A program made the translations under genes and the position numbers. From an uncultured Bacilli bacterium (lineage in GTDB: Bacteria > Bacillota_I > Bacilli_A > RF39 > UBA660), in NCBI GenBank assembly GCA_944331815.1, contig CALVIQ010000109.1:1-25082 (forward strand): 25,082 nucleotides of DNA. Direction: 5' to 3'. Under the pieces are notes generated by a model. It was not told the origin of the DNA and ran no database searches. It saw only the letters and a program-made list of their open reading frames with translations. The number at the start of each line of letters is the position of its first letter. Position 1 is the first letter of the stretch. Shown here piece after piece: positions 16,799 through 24,421 of the stretch.

Positions 16799-17314
16799 TC
16801 ACTTCTTTCTTAAACCTATATATTTATACCATTCTTTAGGTTCTTTAAATACTTCTAAAGAACAATATTTATCAACAAAACATATTAACCAACTTTCATA
16901 ATATAATGGGGGAATAAAGTTTAAAGGAAACATATGTCTTTTTATTATATTTTCTACTTTTTTATCAATTAATTCTGGAAATAATGTTTTTGAATTTTCT
17001 ACTGCTTCTTTTGCATGAACAAAACCATGTTGTTTTCTTAATGGCTGCTTTTCTTTGTTTAATTGCCAATCTTTATAATAAAAATCATGTAATAATCCTC
17101 CAATAGCTGCTGCTTTATAATCAAGCCCTAATTTTTTAGCTAAATGGTAAGATTTCACTGAAACTAATAAACTATGACCATAAACTGATCTATGTTCATG
17201 ATGATTAAATGTTTTTCTTCTTATAAATTCTTCATTAGATATAATTGGATTTATGATACTTAAATATTCATCATCTAATTCATCTAATATTTTACTAGGT
17301 AATTGTTCAGACAT
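16799..17314 (-). CDS. HD-domain phosphohydrolase-like protein
   Basis: This 171-aa protein has an HD metal-dependent phosphohydrolase fold. Metal ligands can be seen as HEHR and YGHS (residues about 38-47), the HD doublet in GGLLHDFYYKDWQ, HGFVHAKEA, and a C-terminal FVDKY. The arrangement matches a family of small HD proteins common in Firmicutes, often annotated only as HD domain-containing. The substrate is unknown; a nucleotide or RNA role is possible but not shown. It heads the mnmE-mnmG-rsmG operon behind a clear promoter (17339-17367), with AAAGGGG before ATG 17314. It ends in tandem TGA-TAA, so termination does not depend on how TGA is decoded. Confidence 0.85.
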   Translation of the reverse strand: MSEQLPSKILDELDDEYLSIINPIISNEEFIRRKTFNHHEHRSVYGHSLLVSVKSYHLAKKLGLDYKAAAIGGLLHDFYYKDWQLNKEKQPLRKQHGFVHAKEAVENSKTLFPELIDKKVENIIKRHMFPLNFIPPLYYESWLICFVDKYCSLEVFKEPKEWYKYIGLRKK

Positions 17315-17338
17315 ATTTTAACCCCTTTCATCTAGAAT

Positions 17339-17367
17339 ATTATAAAATAAGTTTAAACAATAATCAA
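17339..17367 (-). promoter_or_regulatory. Promoter of the HD gene-mnmE-mnmG-rsmG operon
   Basis: On the minus strand TTGATT (17367-17362) and TATAAT (17344-17339) are 17 bp apart. The promoter lies directly after the jag terminator and 25 bp before the ATG of the HD gene. Confidence 0.8.
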
Positions 17368-17368
17368 G

Positions 17369-17389
17369 AAAAAAAGACTATTAGTCTTT
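17369..17389 (-). terminator. Intrinsic terminator of the rpmH-rnpA-yidC-jag operon
   Basis: On the minus strand AAAGACT, AAT and AGTCTTT are followed by more T. The hairpin overlaps the jag stop codon and almost touches the next promoter. Confidence 0.7.
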
Positions 17390-17980
17390 AATTTTTATAA
17401 CTGTATATCTATTAGGTGTTTCTCCATAACTAATAGATTGTAATCCTTCAAATTCTGCTACAACTGAATGAACTTTTCTTCTTTCATATGAATTCATAGG
17501 ATCTAATTTAACTTCAACTTTAGTTTTTAAAACTTCTTTACAGATTTTTTTAACTTCATATTCTAAATTTTTTATTTTTTTAGCTTTATAATTACTTACA
17601 TCAACTATAATTCTTAAATCAAATTGATTTAATTCTTTAAAAGATTGTCTTAAAATTAATTGAATTGCATTTAATGTTTTACCATCTTTACCTATTAAAA
17701 TATTATTATTATCACTTACTAATAAAATATTAATATTATTTTCTTCAAATCTTATTTCTGAATTAATTTCTAAATTCATATTTTTACTTAATTCATTAAT
17801 AAATGATTTTATTGAAGATATAATTTCTTCTTTTGTTATTGCTTCTAATTGATATTTTTTACCTTTAAATAAACCACTTTCTAATTCCTTTGTTACCATG
17901 TAGGCATTTTCTAATTCATTTGAACATTGTTCTTTTAATAAATCAACATTTTTTCCTTCATATTTATGCAATGTGATCAT
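17381..17980 (-). CDS. khpB: RNA-binding protein KhpB (Jag/EloR)
   Basis: KhpB binds RNA, pairs with KhpA, and influences cell elongation and division in Gram-positive bacteria. The 199-aa product has a Jag-N domain (residues 1-50, EGKNVDLLKEQCSNEL), a KH domain whose GxxG loop is IGKDGKTLNAIQ (near residue 97), and a C-terminal R3H domain with RRKVH. The linker between Jag-N and KH is short compared with the large, charged linker of many relatives. ATG 17980 lies after AAGGAG and overlaps the yidC end by 17 bp. It is the last gene of the rpmH-rnpA-yidC operon. Confidence 0.94.
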   Translation of the reverse strand: MITLHKYEGKNVDLLKEQCSNELENAYMVTKELESGLFKGKKYQLEAITKEEIISSIKSFINELSKNMNLEINSEIRFEENNINILLVSDNNNILIGKDGKTLNAIQLILRQSFKELNQFDLRIIVDVSNYKAKKIKNLEYEVKKICKEVLKTKVEVKLDPMNSYERRKVHSVVAEFEGLQSISYGETPNRYTVIKIKD

Positions 17981-18971
17981 TTTTCTTTCTCCTTTTAACT
18001 AATAAATTTTGAACTATTGTAAAACTACTATTAACAATCCAATATAAAGCTATACCAGTAGATATTGTAAATGAAGCTATTGAAATCATTACTATACTTA
18101 TATTCATCATCATCTTCATTTGATTAGCTTGTTCACCAGATGGATTCATTGATGAATTTAATTTAAATGAGAAATAAGTAGCCGCGATAACTAATGCACT
18201 AAAAATTAAATAATAAAATTGTCCATTTGATAATGCATTAAGAGGTGTTAAACCTAAATTAATACCATAGAAGTTTTCTTCTAAAACAACTGGTAATCTA
18301 TATAATGCTTCATAGAAAGCAAAGAATAATGGAATTTGAATTAAAGCAAATAGACATCCAGACATTGGATTAATATTATAATCTTTATATATTTTCATCA
18401 TTTCTTGTGCTTTTAACATTTGAGATTGTTGATCGTTTCTATTTTTATATTTTAATTCTAATTTATCTAGTTTTGATTTAGCAGCATTTAAATTTTCTGA
18501 TTGCATTGCTGTTTTTTGTGTTAAAGGGAATAATACTAATCTAATTAATATTGTAACTAATATAATAGCCCAACCATAATTTTTAGTAAATGTTCCTATT
18601 TGAATAATTAACCAAGCTAATGTTTTAACAAATAAAGTTGTCCATAATCCCTCATTTTCAGCAAAAACTTGAAATTCAGTACAATATGCAACATCTGATA
18701 TATCAAAAGTTTTATTTAATTCTTCTATTTTTTTATCATAATCTTCTTGAGTAATACTAGAATTATTTAATTGTTCGTCTAATTTAGCTTTATTTTGTTC
18801 TTTTAGTTTATTAAACTCTTCTTCTGTTGCTTCAGTCTTACATAAAATATTTTCAACAACTCTTTGACCTGTTGATTCAATAACAACTGGTTGCTTATCA
18901 TAAGTTTTATACTTAGTACATCCTGTTAGTAATAAAATTGTAGTTAAAATTAATATAATTTTTTTATTCAT
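17964..18971 (-). CDS. yidC: Membrane protein insertase YidC/OxaA (lipoprotein form)
   Basis: YidC inserts and folds membrane proteins, alone or with SecYEG. The 335-aa precursor starts with a lipoprotein signal (LLLTGC, Cys18), so it is matured by Lgt and signal peptidase II. The core has five membrane segments, with the conserved Arg in TILIRLVLFPLTQKTAM, the cytoplasmic coiled-coil after it (NAAKSKLDKLELKYKN), and a basic C-terminal tail (VKRRKKN). An extracellular region of about 80 residues between the lipobox and the first core helix, with a predicted helical stretch (EEEFNKLKEQNKAKLDEQ), is larger than in Bacillus SpoIIIJ. It overlaps rnpA by 8 bp and jag by 17 bp. Confidence 0.95.
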   Translation of the reverse strand: MNKKIILILTTILLLTGCTKYKTYDKQPVVIESTGQRVVENILCKTEATEEEFNKLKEQNKAKLDEQLNNSSITQEDYDKKIEELNKTFDISDVAYCTEFQVFAENEGLWTTLFVKTLAWLIIQIGTFTKNYGWAIILVTILIRLVLFPLTQKTAMQSENLNAAKSKLDKLELKYKNRNDQQSQMLKAQEMMKIYKDYNINPMSGCLFALIQIPLFFAFYEALYRLPVVLEENFYGINLGLTPLNALSNGQFYYLIFSALVIAATYFSFKLNSSMNPSGEQANQMKMMMNISIVMISIASFTISTGIALYWIVNSSFTIVQNLLVKRRKKNDHIA

Positions 18972-19308
18972 CTCTATCTCCTTTAATTAAATTATTTCTT
19001 GATAATACTTCTAATAAATTTTGTTCCATTTCACTATAAGATTTATTTAAAATATTACTACCTACTATTATAATACAATTAAAGCCATTTTGGTAGTCTT
19101 TTTTAGCAACAATATGCCTTAATTGTCTTTTTACTTTATTTCTCATAAAGGCTTTACCAATTTTTTTACCAACAGAAAATCCAAATCGATAATTATTTTC
19201 TTTATTTCTTTCTATATATAATATATAATCTTTATATTTATATGGTTTATTGTTTTTAATTATTCTTTGAAAATCTAAATTTTTTTTCACAATATGTTCT
19301 TTATTCAT
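18964..19308 (-). CDS. rnpA: Ribonuclease P protein component
   Basis: RnpA is the protein subunit of RNase P, which trims the 5' leader of tRNA precursors. The 114-aa product has the family layout: an N-terminal hydrophobic and basic strand (VKKNLDFQRIIKNN), RFGFSVGKKIGKA, and the signature RNKVKRQLRHI that lies in the basic groove for the leader and RNA subunit. ATG 19308 follows AGGAGTG. Its stop overlaps the yidC start by 8 bp. A hairpin between rpmH and rnpA may lower expression relative to rpmH. Confidence 0.96.
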   Translation of the reverse strand: MNKEHIVKKNLDFQRIIKNNKPYKYKDYILYIERNKENNYRFGFSVGKKIGKAFMRNKVKRQLRHIVAKKDYQNGFNCIIIVGSNILNKSYSEMEQNLLEVLSRNNLIKGDRDE

Positions 19309-19324
19309 ATAATCACTCCTGCAT

Positions 19325-19354
19325 TAAGAAAACACCACTGTGTATCAGTGGTGT
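19325..19354 (-). terminator. Hairpin between rpmH and rnpA, partial terminator
   Basis: On the minus strand ACACCACTG and CAGTGGTGT form a perfect 9-bp stem with a 5-base loop, followed by TTTTCTT. The strong stem and short U-rich tail suggest partial termination, giving more rpmH than rnpA transcript. I see no promoter between the hairpin and rnpA. Confidence 0.75.
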
Positions 19355-19355
19355 A

Positions 19356-19478
19356 TTAATGAGCTAAAACTTTACGTCCTTTTTTACGACGATTACTTAC
19401 TATCTTAGTTTTAACACGTGCTAAGAAACCCATTTTTTTGCTTCTTTTTCTATTATTTGGTTGATAAGTTCTTTTCAT
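19356..19478 (-). CDS. rpmH: 50S ribosomal protein L34
   Basis: L34 is a small basic protein of the large ribosomal subunit and the classic marker next to bacterial origins. The 40-aa product begins [20 protein letters not shown] and ends [11 protein letters not shown]. It is a few residues shorter than the usual 44; the central stretch is compressed, while both ends match the family. ATG 19478 lies behind the strong Shine-Dalgarno GGAGGTG. A consensus promoter (19523-19551) drives the rpmH-rnpA-yidC-jag operon. Confidence 0.96.
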   Translation of the reverse strand: MKRTYQPNNRKRSKKMGFLARVKTKIVSNRRKKGRKVLAH

Positions 19479-19522
19479 TTATAATCCACCTCCAAAATTT
19501 CGTTTTTTTGATTGCTTTATTA

Positions 19523-19551
19523 ATTATATAGATAAAAGTTAATTTTGTCAA
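19523..19551 (-). promoter_or_regulatory. Consensus promoter of the rpmH operon
   Basis: On the minus strand a perfect TTGACA (19551-19546), a 17-bp spacer and a perfect TATAAT (19528-19523) precede rpmH. It is divergent from the RNA promoter at 19584-19612, with 32 bp between the two -35 boxes. Confidence 0.92.
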
Positions 19552-19583
19552 ATAAATTTTGTAATTTTCTTAAATTATTATTA

Positions 19584-19612
19584 TTGACAACAAACGAAAG
19601 TTAATCTATAAT
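19584..19612 (+). promoter_or_regulatory. Consensus promoter of the candidate 6S RNA
   Basis: On the plus strand a perfect TTGACA (19584-19589), a 17-bp spacer and a perfect TATAAT (19607-19612) sit upstream of a region with no protein gene on that strand. Transcription should begin near 19619-19621. Confidence 0.9.
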
Positions 19613-19620
19613 TAATTATT

Positions 19621-19801
19621 AGAAATATATTTAATAGTTGAGTGTCCTTTTTTTATAAGCAAATTATTCTATGTAGAAAGATTTTTATGAAACATTTAGC
19701 AGTATTAGCAATCACAATAATATTATTAAAATAAGATTCAAAAATATAAAATACATCATAGAGAAACACTCAATACCATCAATTAAATATATCTCTTTTT
19801 T
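19621..19801 (+). ncRNA. ssrS: Structured non-coding RNA, candidate 6S RNA
   Basis: A consensus promoter directs a transcript of about 180 nt that ends in six T (19796-19801). Its two ends form a long closing stem: ATATATTTAAT (19625-19635) pairs with AATTAAATATAT (19781-19792), and TTGAGTGT (19638-19645) pairs with ACACTCAA (19766-19773). The 3' arm carries a small bulge between the two helices. An inner helix can form from CTATG near 19670 and CATAG near 19758, leaving an internal bubble below a long, AT-rich terminal arm. A closing stem, central bubble and terminal arm in about 180 nt is the 6S RNA plan, and from memory one of the two B. subtilis 6S genes also lies beside aspS. No protein-coding frame of note fits. 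Another family of structured RNA remains possible. Confidence 0.55.
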
Positions 19802-19861
19802 AATATATGATTTAATTCATATCTACGTAAATTAGAAATTATTTTATTTATCAATTATTAA

Positions 19862-21175
19862 TTAAGGTTCAATTCTATTTGGCCCCCTAAATATAAACAT
19901 TGTTTCTTTTAATGATTTTGTTTCTAATAATAACATTGTAAGTCTATCTATTCCTATAGCAAAACCACCATGGGGAGGACAGCCATATTTAAAAAATTCT
20001 AAATAAAATTTAATATCTTTATCTAATCCTTTTTCTAATGCTTGTTTTTTAAGAATTTCATATCGATGTTCTCTTTGTGAACCAGTAGTTATTTCACAAC
20101 CTTTCCATATTAAATCATATCCCTGTGGAATATTATTTTTTCTCATATGATAGAAAGCTCTTTTTTTTGTACTAAAATGTGTTATAAATACAAATTCATG
20201 ACCATATTTTTCTTTTATATATTTTGAAGATAATTTTTCAGCTTCAGCATTCATGTCACCAACATCTTCAAAATTAACTTCAAAATTATATTTATTTTTT
20301 AATTCAGTATATAATTCTTCTAATTTGATTCTTGGAAATGGTTTTTTAGGAACTATCACTTCAACATTAAATATTTTTTTTATTTCTTCATCATATTTTT
20401 CTTTAACAACTTTTAAACCGTTAATTAATAAATCTTCTTCAAAATCCATAACATCTTCATAACTATCAATATAACTCATTTCAATATCAAATGAAGTAAA
20501 TTCTGTTGCATGTCTATAAGAATTAGAATTTTCTGCCCTAAAAGATGGTGCAATCTCAAATACTTTATCAAATCCGCTTGCTATAGCCATTTGTTTATAA
20601 AATTGCGGACTTTGAGCTAAATATGCTTTTTTATCAAAATAGTTTAACTCAAAAACTTCAGATCCAGATTCACTAGCAGTACCAATTATTTTTGGTGTAT
20701 GTATCTCAATAAAATTATTTTTAATAACAAAATCTCTCATAGCATTAATTAAACATGTTTGAACTTTGAACATAAGAATATTTTTTTCACTTCTTAAATC
20801 TAAAAATCGATAATTTAATTTTGTATCTATTAATGAAGAATTATTATCCTTATAATTAAATGGTAATTCATCTAAACAATTACTAGTAACAATTATATCT
20901 TCAGGAATTAATTCCATCCCATTTAATTTTACTTTTTCATTTTCTAATAAAATACCACTTATTTTAACAGTACTTTCTACAGTTAATTTATCCACAATAT
21001 TATTTAATTCAATATTTTTTTCATTTTTTTCAATAGTAATTTGAATTTTACCATTTGTATCACGTACTATTAAAAATTGAACATATTGTAAGTTACGAAT
21101 ACTATCAACAAATCCTTCAACTATAATTTTTTTGCCTAAATATTGTTTTAAATCATTAAAATAAATTTTTTTCAT
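19862..21175 (-). CDS. aspS: Aspartyl-tRNA synthetase, archaeal/eukaryotic type
   Basis: This class IIb synthetase charges tRNA with aspartate. The 437-aa length and sequence fit the archaeal-type AspRS, not the roughly 590-aa bacterial type: there is no GAD insertion domain. Visible parts are the N-terminal OB-fold anticodon domain (residues 1-105), motif 1 near FIEIHTPKIIG, the aspartate-site segment SEVFELNYF and AQSPQFYKQM, motif 2 FRAENSNSYRHATEF, and motif 3 GGFAIGIDRLTMLLL. The T-box leader has a GAC specifier, which supports Asp, not Asn, as the sensed amino acid. Such enzymes can be non-discriminating and also charge tRNA-Asn for amidation by GatCAB; I cannot decide that here. ATG 21175 follows AGGAGG. 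An AsnRS assignment was considered and judged less likely. Confidence 0.88.
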   Translation of the reverse strand: MKKIYFNDLKQYLGKKIIVEGFVDSIRNLQYVQFLIVRDTNGKIQITIEKNEKNIELNNIVDKLTVESTVKISGILLENEKVKLNGMELIPEDIIVTSNCLDELPFNYKDNNSSLIDTKLNYRFLDLRSEKNILMFKVQTCLINAMRDFVIKNNFIEIHTPKIIGTASESGSEVFELNYFDKKAYLAQSPQFYKQMAIASGFDKVFEIAPSFRAENSNSYRHATEFTSFDIEMSYIDSYEDVMDFEEDLLINGLKVVKEKYDEEIKKIFNVEVIVPKKPFPRIKLEELYTELKNKYNFEVNFEDVGDMNAEAEKLSSKYIKEKYGHEFVFITHFSTKKRAFYHMRKNNIPQGYDLIWKGCEITTGSQREHRYEILKKQALEKGLDKDIKFYLEFFKYGCPPHGGFAIGIDRLTMLLLETKSLKETMFIFRGPNRIEP

Positions 21176-21182
21176 ATATACC

Positions 21183-21426
21183 TCCTAAATAAAAACAGTT
21201 ATAATCCACAAAAGGGACGAATAACTGTTTAATCCGCGGTACCACCCAATTTATTATATAAAAATATAATCACTTAATGAAATAACGGTTCATATCCGAC
21301 TTATCCTACTATTAATTCAAATAAGTAACTCCCAAGTGTCTTTTATTTTATTTTTAATATTACTTTTCACCAACCAGTAACTCTCTAAAATCAATAATAA
21401 AACTACTCCTCTTGATCAAAGTTGAT
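21183..21426 (-). promoter_or_regulatory. T-box riboswitch, Asp specifier, controlling aspS
   Basis: All the landmarks are present on the minus strand: the AGTA element (near 21407-21403), AG box AGAGAG (21386-21381), the apical GGTTGGTGAAAA (21375-21364), specifier GAC (21340-21338) opposite the AGTA element, a stem II (ACTTAT/ATAAGT), a stem III (CGG-CCG), and the T-box sequence TGGGTGGTACCGCGG (21248-21234). A terminator follows: AAACAGTTAT (21230-21221) pairs with ATAACTGTTT (21202-21193). Uncharged tRNA-Asp would favour the antiterminator and aspS expression. The specifier is read from the stem I pairing UCAAG/CUUGG just below it. Confidence 0.92.
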
Positions 21427-21432
21427 AAAAAA

Positions 21433-21461
21433 ATATTACCAGAATATTAAAAAAATGTCAA
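21433..21461 (-). promoter_or_regulatory. Promoter of the aspS T-box transcript
   Basis: On the minus strand TTGACA (21461-21456) and TAATAT (21438-21433) are 17 bp apart, with TG one base before the -10. The start of transcription falls near 21426, just upstream of stem I. Confidence 0.8.
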
Positions 21462-21516
21462 ATTGTGATTTTTTTGATATACGACTTATTAACAATTTAT
21501 TGATGAAATTTAATAG

Positions 21517-21729
21517 TTTTCCACATTTAACAAAGTTTTCCACATTTTTATTAACAATTGTGGACTATTTTATTAACATATCTTTTTACATGTGGATTTA
21601 TTTATCCACAATTATGTGTATAACTATTATTTCCCAACAAAATTAATAATTTTATTGTGTGGAAAATATGTTTTTTTTATTTTTTTTATAGCGTTTTTAT
21701 TTAAAATAGTGTAGAATATATGTGTATAA
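21517..21729. other. oriC: oriC, upstream DnaA-box cluster
   Basis: The intergenic stretch before dnaA has at least eight DnaA-box-like 9-mers: TTTTCCACA at 21517 and 21536, TGTGGACTA at 21559, TGTGGATTT at 21591, the perfect TTATCCACA at 21602, TGTGTATAA at 21615 and 21721, and TGTGGAAAA at 21658. It also holds one inverted TTGGGAAAT (21629-21637). The dnaA promoter should lie within the last 80 bp; I see no clear consensus for it. The boxes probably serve both initiation and dnaA autoregulation. Confidence 0.9.
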
Positions 21730-21744
21730 AGTGGGTGATAGTTT

Positions 21745-23106
21745 ATGGATATTAATAATATATGGAATTCTTTTTTAGAAAAAATTAAACCTAATTTAAT
21801 TCCAGTATTATATGATACTTGGTTTTCTGAAACTAAATTAATTGAATTAAATGATGAGTGTGCTAAAATTTTAGTACCAATGCCAATGCATAAAAAACAT
21901 TTAAAAGAAAATTATATTGAATTAATTGAAAAAACATTCACTGATGTTACTGGTTCTATTTTTAAATTTGAATTTGTAACTGAAGATGAATTGAACAATG
22001 ATAGTATCATAGATATAGATGAAATAGGTGTTCCTGAATCAGCAATAATACAATCTAATTTAGATCCAAAATATACATTTGATTCATTTGTTTTAGGTAA
22101 TAGCAATAAATTTGCTAAAACTGCCGCTATTGCAGTTGCAGAACAACCAGGTAGTATGTATAATCCATTATTTATATATGGAAAAAGTGGTTTAGGTAAA
22201 ACTCATTTAATGCATGCTATTGGAAACTATATAAAAGAAAATAGTAGAAAAAAAGTATTGTACGTTACTGCAGATACTTTTGTAAATGATTTTTTAAAGT
22301 TATACAGAAAAGATAATGATAGTAATTTCGATAATATTGACAATTTTAAAGAAAAATATCGTAATGTTGATGTTTTAATGATTGATGATATCCAATATTT
22401 AGAAATTGCCCATAAAACACAACAAGAATTTTTTAATACTTTTAATGATTTATATACGAATAATAAACAAATTATTATTGCATCTGATAGATCACCTGAT
22501 GATTTAAAAAAATTAGAAGAAAGATTAAGAACAAGATTTGTATGGGGATTGATAGTAAATATTCTTCCACCAGATTACCAATTAAGAATCGATATAATAG
22601 ACAGAAAAATTGATAAAAATAATTTAAATACTTTTTTTCCACAGGATGTTAAAGAATACATAGCTAATAATTGTACTACAGATATAAGAAAGTTAGAAGG
22701 CGCAATTACTAGAACAATTGCATATGCAACTATTATGAATGGTTCTGATATAACTTTAGAACTTGCCATGGATGCCTTAAAAGATTATTTTGGGGTAAAC
22801 GTTATATCAAAAAATAAAATAGAACAAGTTCAACAAATAATTGCTAATAATTATAATATAAGTTTAGAAGATATACGAGGAAAAAGAAAATCAAATGATA
22901 TTACAATACCAAGACAAATAGCTATGTATATATGTAGAATATATTTAAAAGAATCTTTACCTAAAATTGGAGCTGAATTTGGTGGAAAAGATCATACTAC
23001 AGTTATGCATGCTGTGAATAAAATAAAAAAAGAAGTTGAAACTAACGATGAATTAAATATTGAAATCAACAAAGTTATTTCCCAACTACCGTGGATAACT
23101 CAATGA
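21745..23106 (+). CDS. dnaA: Chromosomal replication initiator protein DnaA
   Basis: DnaA binds DnaA boxes, forms an ATP-dependent filament and opens the origin. The 453-aa protein has domain I (residues 1-85, for partner contacts; IWNSFLEKIKPNL), a very short domain II linker, the AAA+ domain III with Walker A YGKSGLGKTHL (about 150), Walker B VLMIDDIQYL, sensor-1 IIIASDRSP and the arginine-finger region RLRTRFVWGL, and domain IV with the DNA-binding signature FGGKDHTTVMHAVNKI. ATG 21745 follows GTGGGTGA. It ends with TGA right after PWITQ, a normal family end, which argues against TGA being a sense codon. Its own DnaA-box clusters lie on both sides. Confidence 0.99.
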   Translation: MDINNIWNSFLEKIKPNLIPVLYDTWFSETKLIELNDECAKILVPMPMHKKHLKENYIELIEKTFTDVTGSIFKFEFVTEDELNNDSIIDIDEIGVPESAIIQSNLDPKYTFDSFVLGNSNKFAKTAAIAVAEQPGSMYNPLFIYGKSGLGKTHLMHAIGNYIKENSRKKVLYVTADTFVNDFLKLYRKDNDSNFDNIDNFKEKYRNVDVLMIDDIQYLEIAHKTQQEFFNTFNDLYTNNKQIIIASDRSPDDLKKLEERLRTRFVWGLIVNILPPDYQLRIDIIDRKIDKNNLNTFFPQDVKEYIANNCTTDIRKLEGAITRTIAYATIMNGSDITLELAMDALKDYFGVNVISKNKIEQVQQIIANNYNISLEDIRGKRKSNDITIPRQIAMYICRIYLKESLPKIGAEFGGKDHTTVMHAVNKIKKEVETNDELNIEINKVISQLPWITQ

Positions 23107-23212
23107 TTTCAACATAGTTATCCACCTTATAAAACAATATATTTTATAAAGGTTTTATAAAGTTATCCACATTATCCACATCAATAATAATAATATATAT
23201 AATATAAATAAT
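23090..23212. other. oriC: oriC, dnaA-dnaN DnaA boxes and probable unwinding element
   Basis: A box-like CGTGGATAA (23090-23098) is followed by TTATCCACC (23118-23126) and two abutting perfect boxes TTATCCACA (23163-23171 and 23172-23180). Right after these comes an almost pure A/T tract (23183-23219) with TAATAATAATA repeats, the expected place for the DNA unwinding element and DnaA-trio contacts. Box direction and position match the bipartite origins of B. subtilis and relatives. Confidence 0.88.
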
Positions 23213-23232
23213 AAAAAAAGGAGCTGAAAATT

Positions 23233-24354
23233 ATGAACTTTAAAATAAAAAAAGAACACTTAATAAAACATTTAAATTATGTTATTAAAGGTATATCTAA
23301 TAAAAATATTAGACCTATATTAAATTGTATTAAATTTGAATTAACAAATGAAGGATTATATTTATTAAGTACTGATAATGATATAGCTATTAAAACATTT
23401 ATTAATAAAAATGAAATAGAAGAAGATTATAGCTGTGGAAAATTTGTAGTATTTGGAAAATATATATTTGACATTATAAGAAAACTTCCTAATGAAATAA
23501 TAAGTATTGAAGAAGTAATGGATTCAAAAATATTTATTTCCACAGCAAATAGTTCATTTTCATTGAACTGTAATAACGTTAATGAATTTCCCGATTTAGA
23601 ATTAGAAGATTGTAAGAATCCTATTATTTTAAGTAATAAAGTATTAAAAAATATATTTAATCAAACTACATTTGCAGCATCTACTCAAGAATCACGTCCA
23701 GCTATTACAGGTATGAATTTTAAAATATCTAAAAATATCCTAGAATGTACTGCTACTGATTCATATAGATTAGCTAAAAAAACAATAAATTTAGAAAATA
23801 CTGTGGATGAAGATATAAATATCATTATTCCTACAAAAAATTTAATTGAATTATCAAGAATGTTTAGTGATGAAGAAGAAAATGTAGAAATCCACATATT
23901 TAATAATAAAATAATTTTTAAATTTGGAACAATAATTATGTTATCAAGATTAATAAATGGTACTTATCCAGATGTTTCTAGATTAATTCCAACAGATTTC
24001 TTATTAAAAATAATTGTGGATATGCATGATTTTTATTCATTATTGGATCGTGTTTCATTGTTTTCCACAGAAGAAGAAAAAAATACTGTTAAATTAGAAT
24101 GCACAGATAATACTGTAGTAGTAACTTCTAATATTCCAGAAATAGGAAATGTTGTAGAAAAGATAGAAGTAGAAAAAAACAATGATGAAAATATTAAAAT
24201 TGCTTTCTCATCTAAATATATGATGGATGCAATTAAGGTATTAGATTGTGATAAAATTGAATTAGCTTTCAATGGGGAAATAAAACCAATAATAATTAAA
24301 AATCCAGAAGATGAAAATCTAATTCAATTAATTGTACCTATAAAAACATATTAA
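23233..24354 (+). CDS. dnaN: DNA polymerase III subunit beta (sliding clamp)
   Basis: DnaN forms the dimeric ring that holds the replicative polymerase and many repair proteins on DNA. The 373-aa length fits three tandem clamp folds of about 120 residues. Family landmarks are the N-terminal MNFKIKKEHLIKHLNYVIKGIS, RPAITGMNF at the start of domain 2, ATDSYRLA, INGTYPDVSRLIP, and the C-terminal end IQLIVPIKTY; intact clamps end in a similar hydrophobic-Pro motif that lines the partner-binding pocket. ATG 23233 follows AAAGGAG. Several DnaA-box-like 9-mers are in the coding sequence. A terminator follows at once, so dnaA-dnaN forms one unit separate from the next gene. Confidence 0.98.
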   Translation: MNFKIKKEHLIKHLNYVIKGISNKNIRPILNCIKFELTNEGLYLLSTDNDIAIKTFINKNEIEEDYSCGKFVVFGKYIFDIIRKLPNEIISIEEVMDSKIFISTANSSFSLNCNNVNEFPDLELEDCKNPIILSNKVLKNIFNQTTFAASTQESRPAITGMNFKISKNILECTATDSYRLAKKTINLENTVDEDINIIIPTKNLIELSRMFSDEEENVEIHIFNNKIIFKFGTIIMLSRLINGTYPDVSRLIPTDFLLKIIVDMHDFYSLLDRVSLFSTEEEKNTVKLECTDNTVVVTSNIPEIGNVVEKIEVEKNNDENIKIAFSSKYMMDAIKVLDCDKIELAFNGEIKPIIIKNPEDENLIQLIVPIKTY

Positions 24355-24380
24355 AAATACAATAAAATTGTATTTTTTTT
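24355..24380 (+). terminator. Intrinsic terminator of dnaA-dnaN
   Basis: AAATACAAT (24355-24363) and ATTGTATTT (24367-24375) form a 9-bp stem with an AAA loop, followed by five T. Confidence 0.7.
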
Positions 24381-24385
24381 GTATT

Positions 24386-24412
24386 TTCGACACAATTCGA
24401 CAAATTTCGACA
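24386..24412. promoter_or_regulatory. Three tandem Spo0A-type boxes
   Basis: TTCGACA occurs at 24386-24392, 24396-24402 and 24406-24412, each exactly 10 bp after the last. Its complement TGTCGAA is the 7-bp core of the Spo0A box, and tandem boxes 10 bp apart are the layout bound by Spo0A. They cover about positions -51 to -25 of the promoter that follows, including the place of the -35 box, where no consensus is present. Confidence 0.7.
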
Positions 24413-24421
24413 TATCACTTG

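Noticed and set aside
19687..19734. A 15-codon hydrophobic peptide frame (MKHLAVLAITIILLK), like a small type I toxin.
   Set aside because: It lacks a proper Shine-Dalgarno and falls in the terminal arm of the structured RNA. Short hydrophobic frames arise easily in such AT-rich DNA.
24364..24376. A perfect AAAAN5TTTT ComK-type AT-box just upstream of the comK-like gene.
   Set aside because: It lies in the A/T stem of the dnaN terminator, has no partner box at a ComK-like distance, and such a pattern is common by chance at this base composition.
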